DNA from: an uncultured Pseudomonas sp.
Lineage (GTDB): Bacteria > Pseudomonadota > Gammaproteobacteria > Pseudomonadales > Pseudomonadaceae
Assembly: GCA_943914515.1 (NCBI GenBank)
Contig: CALUCI010000265.1
Span: 1 to 7,164, forward strand
Reading direction: 5' to 3'
Length of the DNA: 7,164 bases
The notes under the pieces are model-generated. The model was not told where the DNA came from, ran no database searches, and was given only the letters and a program-made list of their open reading frames with translations. This document shows, one piece after another, positions 5,704-7,164 of the stretch. The position numbers and the translations under genes are program-made. Every line of letters starts with the position of its first letter. The stretch's first letter is position 1.

Positions 5704-5736
5704 CCGCTCCCACGGACGTATCGTCCGTAGGAGCGG
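5704..5736. repeat. Long hairpin just after cheV, built from a REP head
   Basis: CCGCTCCCACGGACG at 5704-5718 and CGTCCGTAGGAGCGG at 5722-5736 pair over 15 positions with one mismatch and a 3-base loop. The left arm is an inverted, altered copy of the REP head that opens the next element. It begins seven bases after the cheV stop and may act as an mRNA 3' end. No T-run follows, so classic intrinsic termination is not supported. Confidence 0.7.
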
Positions 5737-5794
5737 GTTCACCCGCGAGGCGGCGGTGAATTCGCCGGCGTCTCGCGGGCAAGCCCGCTCCTAC
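5727..5794. repeat. REP inverted pair (REPIN)
   Basis: The plus unit at 5727-5749 starts GTAGGAGCGGGTTCACCCGC. The opposite unit, read on the minus strand from 5794 to 5772, starts GTAGGAGCGGGCTTGCCCGC. The units differ only in the few bases at the centre of each small palindrome and enclose 22 bases. This is a complete REPIN of the type abundant in P. putida and P. fluorescens intergenic DNA. Confidence 0.9.
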
Positions 5795-5811
5795 GGCCCC
5801 AGCCCCCCTCC

Positions 5812-5849
5812 GTAGGAGCGGCCGGGCGGGGTTCCGCTTTAGCCGCGAA
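5812..5849 (+). repeat. Singlet REP-like element with an expanded centre
   Basis: GTAGGAGCGGC (5812-5822) and TTTAGCCGCGAA (5838-5849) together would make a standard short REP, but 15 bases (5823-5837) lie between them. The outer stem GCGGC/GCCGC is kept, and the inserted part contributes to its own GCGG/CCGC stem (5826-5829/5834-5837). No inverted partner lies to its right before the next gene. Confidence 0.65.
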
Positions 5850-5879
5850 GCGCCATCAGCACCCGTCAGGATGCTCAGG

Positions 5880-5885
5880 CATAAT
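5880..5885 (+). promoter_or_regulatory. Possible -10 element for the exported-protein/YkgJ pair
   Basis: CATAAT matches TATAAT at 5 of 6 positions and lies 32 bases before the next start codon. No good -35 is found at 16-18 bases upstream, so the call is weak. It is the only promoter-like hexamer between the REP cluster and the gene. Confidence 0.25.
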
Positions 5886-5917
5886 CCACCCCTTCAACCC
5901 ACGAGGAGCCATTCCCC

Positions 5918-6229
5918 ATGAAAGCGCAGATCCTCACCCTCGCCAGCACCCTGCTGCTGGCCGCCACCGCCCATGCTTCCAGCGATGACGCCTGGGCCGA
6001 GCACGACCAGCAACTGCTGCACGCCTGCACCGCTGCCAGCCAGTTCAAGGACGCCCGCGCCGTCGGCAAGATCGCCGTGTTCGACGACAACACCGGCTAC
6101 TCCGCCGTCCTCCTGCAAGGCCATTACCCGCAAGCACACATGGACAACCTCGAAGGCAGCGAACTGTGCCTGTACAACCGGGGCGACAAACGTGCCAGCG
6201 TCACCGAATGGACCCCGGGCAAGCCGTGA
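5918..6229 (+). CDS. Small exported protein of unknown function
   Basis: I do not recognise a characterised family. The 103-residue product begins with a clear Sec signal peptide: MKAQ, a hydrophobic core LTLASTLLLAAT, and cleavage motif AHA before Ser21, leaving a mature protein of about 83 residues for the periplasm or beyond. The mature part has two cysteines, Cys37 and Cys84, that could form one disulfide, and an aromatic, polar segment (TGYSAVLLQGHYPQAHMDN) suggesting a small beta-rich fold. A GAGGAG ribosome site at 5903-5908, nine bases from the ATG, supports the start. Codon use is that of its neighbours and the signal peptide is well formed, so it is very likely a real gene. Its stop overlaps the next gene's start, implying co-translation with the cysteine-cluster protein. 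Confidence 0.85.
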   Translation: MKAQILTLASTLLLAATAHASSDDAWAEHDQQLLHACTAASQFKDARAVGKIAVFDDNTGYSAVLLQGHYPQAHMDNLEGSELCLYNRGDKRASVTEWTPGKP

Positions 6230-6981
6230 ACGATTCCACCGCAGACTCCCTGCTGTTCAATTGCACCGGCTGCGGCAAATGCTGCACCGGCCATCACGTC
6301 CCGTTGACCCTGAGCGAAGCCCGCCAGTGGGCTGACGATGACGGCCAGATCATCGTGCTGGTCGAAGCCTTTCTCGACAACGGCCTGGGCCTGCCGCCGG
6401 CGCAGCAGGAACATGCCCGACGCCGCTCCTGCGCGGTGCCCTGCGGCACCACCGAAGCCTATGTCGCCATCACCTTCGCCGCGTTCAACCCCGGCCCCTG
6501 CCGCAACCTCGACGCCGACCTGCGCTGCCTGATCTACGAGCGCCGCCCGCTGGTGTGCCGCATCTACCCGATGGAGATCAACCCGCACATCCCGCTGCGC
6601 CCCGACGCCAAGGACTGCCCGCCCGAAGCCTGGGGAAGTGGCGAGGTACTGATTTACCGCGAGCGTGTGGCCGACCCGCAACTGCTGGAAATGATCGAAC
6701 GTTCGCGTCAGGCCGACCGCGACGATATCCGCCACAAGGCGCTGGTCTGCCAGCACCTGGGCATCGACACCAGCGCGCTGAAAGGCAACGGTTTCACGGC
6801 TTATCTGCCGCCCACGGCAGCGCTGCGACAAGCCATGCTCGATGCGGCCGGCGAACCGGACGCGGCACTCGCCGCCTGGACACTACATGTGGAGGATGGC
6901 GACCTTGCCGGAAAACTGGGCTCGGCAGGTGCCAGAATCACCGGCGTGAGCGCCGGGCACTACAGCTTCATCGGGTTCTGA
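6226..6981 (+). CDS. YkgJ-type CxxCxxCC cysteine-cluster protein
   Basis: The 251-residue product belongs to the zinc/iron-chelating YkgJ-like family, whose biochemical role is unknown. From the GTG start, the N-terminal motif CTGCGKCC (Cys13, 16, 19, 20) is followed by Cys69, Cys73, GPCRNL (Cys92), LRCLIYERRPLVCRIYPM (Cys101, Cys111) and DCPPEAW (Cys131). This CxxCxxCC then C...C...RP..CR.YP pattern defines the family and probably binds a metal or Fe-S centre. No signal peptide or membrane segment is seen, so it is presumably cytoplasmic. The C-terminal part from about residue 145 has no motif I recognise. GTG at 6226 overlaps the upstream stop as GTGA, which suggests translational coupling; an in-frame ATG at 6208 is the alternative, with no better ribosome site. 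The stop is nine bases from the convergent chemoreceptor gene. Confidence 0.9.
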   Translation: MNDSTADSLLFNCTGCGKCCTGHHVPLTLSEARQWADDDGQIIVLVEAFLDNGLGLPPAQQEHARRRSCAVPCGTTEAYVAITFAAFNPGPCRNLDADLRCLIYERRPLVCRIYPMEINPHIPLRPDAKDCPPEAWGSGEVLIYRERVADPQLLEMIERSRQADRDDIRHKALVCQHLGIDTSALKGNGFTAYLPPTAALRQAMLDAAGEPDAALAAWTLHVEDGDLAGKLGSAGARITGVSAGHYSFIGF

Positions 6982-6985
6982 TCCA

Positions 6986-7000
6986 GCGCCTTATTGGCGC
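6986..7000. terminator. Hairpin between convergent genes
   Basis: GCGCC (6986-6990) and GGCGC (6996-7000) pair around TTATT, which contains the stop codon of the minus-strand gene. It sits in the junction of two convergent genes and could slow transcription from both sides. The stem is only five pairs and no T-run follows, so this is tentative. Confidence 0.25.
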
Positions 7001-7164
7001 CGGCACCAGAACTCTTCGGCCAGGCGACGCAGGTCTTCGGCAAGACCGGCCACATCGCTGGCAGTGGAATGGCCGCGCTGACCGGCGCTGACGCTCTGCT
7101 CGCTGGCCTGGCGAATACTGATGATGTTGCGGTTGATGTCTTCGCTGACCAGGCTCTGCTGCTC
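6991..7164 (-). CDS. Methyl-accepting chemotaxis protein, C-terminal tail (5' part outside window)
   Basis: Reading the minus strand from the right edge gives 57 residues ending at TAA (6993-6991). The segment EQQSLVSEDINRNIISIRQA and the following Ser/Gln/Ala-rich helix ending in LAEDLRRLAEEF are typical of the last coiled-coil helix of a chemoreceptor signalling domain, just after the hairpin tip. The ligand-binding part and the CheA/CheW-contact tip are not in view, so no ligand can be named. The tail ends WCRRQ and has no CheR/CheB-tethering pentapeptide of the NWETF type. It is convergent with the YkgJ-type gene. cheV upstream is the other chemotaxis gene here, but they are not in one operon. 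Confidence 0.85.
   Translation of the reverse strand, partial: EQQSLVSEDINRNIISIRQASEQSVSAGQRGHSTASDVAGLAEDLRRLAEEFWCRRQ

Noticed and set aside
1..7164. CRISPR arrays, tRNA or rRNA genes, insertion sequences, phage or defence genes
   Set aside because: Looked for by eye; the only repeats are REP-type elements and nearly all remaining DNA is explained by ordinary Pseudomonas genes.

Overview
The window looks like a chromosomal segment of a Pseudomonas of the fluorescens/putida type. The evidence is high GC with strong GC3 codon bias, REP elements of the GTAGGAGCGGGNTNNCCCGCG family, and the combination of cyo, dsbB, hmp and norR-type genes. No tRNA, rRNA, CRISPR array, insertion sequence, phage gene or secretion system is visible. 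The content is mostly housekeeping and stress-response genes, with regulatory DNA that can be read in unusual detail.

Layout. (1) 1-491, minus: 5' part of cyoA, subunit II of the cytochrome bo3 ubiquinol oxidase; the rest of the operon lies to the left. (2) 492-1049: a 558-base leader/intergenic region with a candidate RegA/RoxR-type palindrome, an FNR/ANR-type box, a sigma70-like promoter and a factor-independent terminator pointing toward cyoA. (3) 1050-1556, minus: dsbB, the membrane quinone reductase that reoxidises DsbA. (4) 1734-1783: a REP inverted pair. (5) 1835-3016, minus: hmp (fhp), NO-detoxifying flavohemoprotein. (6) 3017-3171: divergent control region with a sigma54-like promoter, an IHF site and three NorR-type operators. 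(7) 3172-4725, plus: norR (fhpR), the NO-sensing sigma54 activator. (8) 4726-4797: a sigma28 (FliA) promoter. (9) 4798-5697, plus: cheV, a CheW-receiver coupling protein. (10) 5704-5849: a cluster of REP elements. (11) 5918-6229 and 6226-6981, plus: a small exported protein of unknown function overlapping a YkgJ-type cysteine-cluster protein by GTGA. (12) 6991-7164, minus: the C-terminal tail of a methyl-accepting chemotaxis protein, cut by the window edge.

How the parts fit. NO would be sensed by the GAF domain of NorR. NorR would then activate hmp from operators about 40-110 bases upstream of a sigma54 promoter, with IHF bending the DNA between them, and Hmp would convert NO to nitrate with O2 and NAD(P)H. 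Cyo and DsbB both connect to the quinone pool, and the cyo leader carries signals expected of oxygen/redox control. cheV belongs to a different programme, flagellar motility and chemotaxis, and has its own FliA promoter. The exported protein/YkgJ pair is the only part without a recognisable job.
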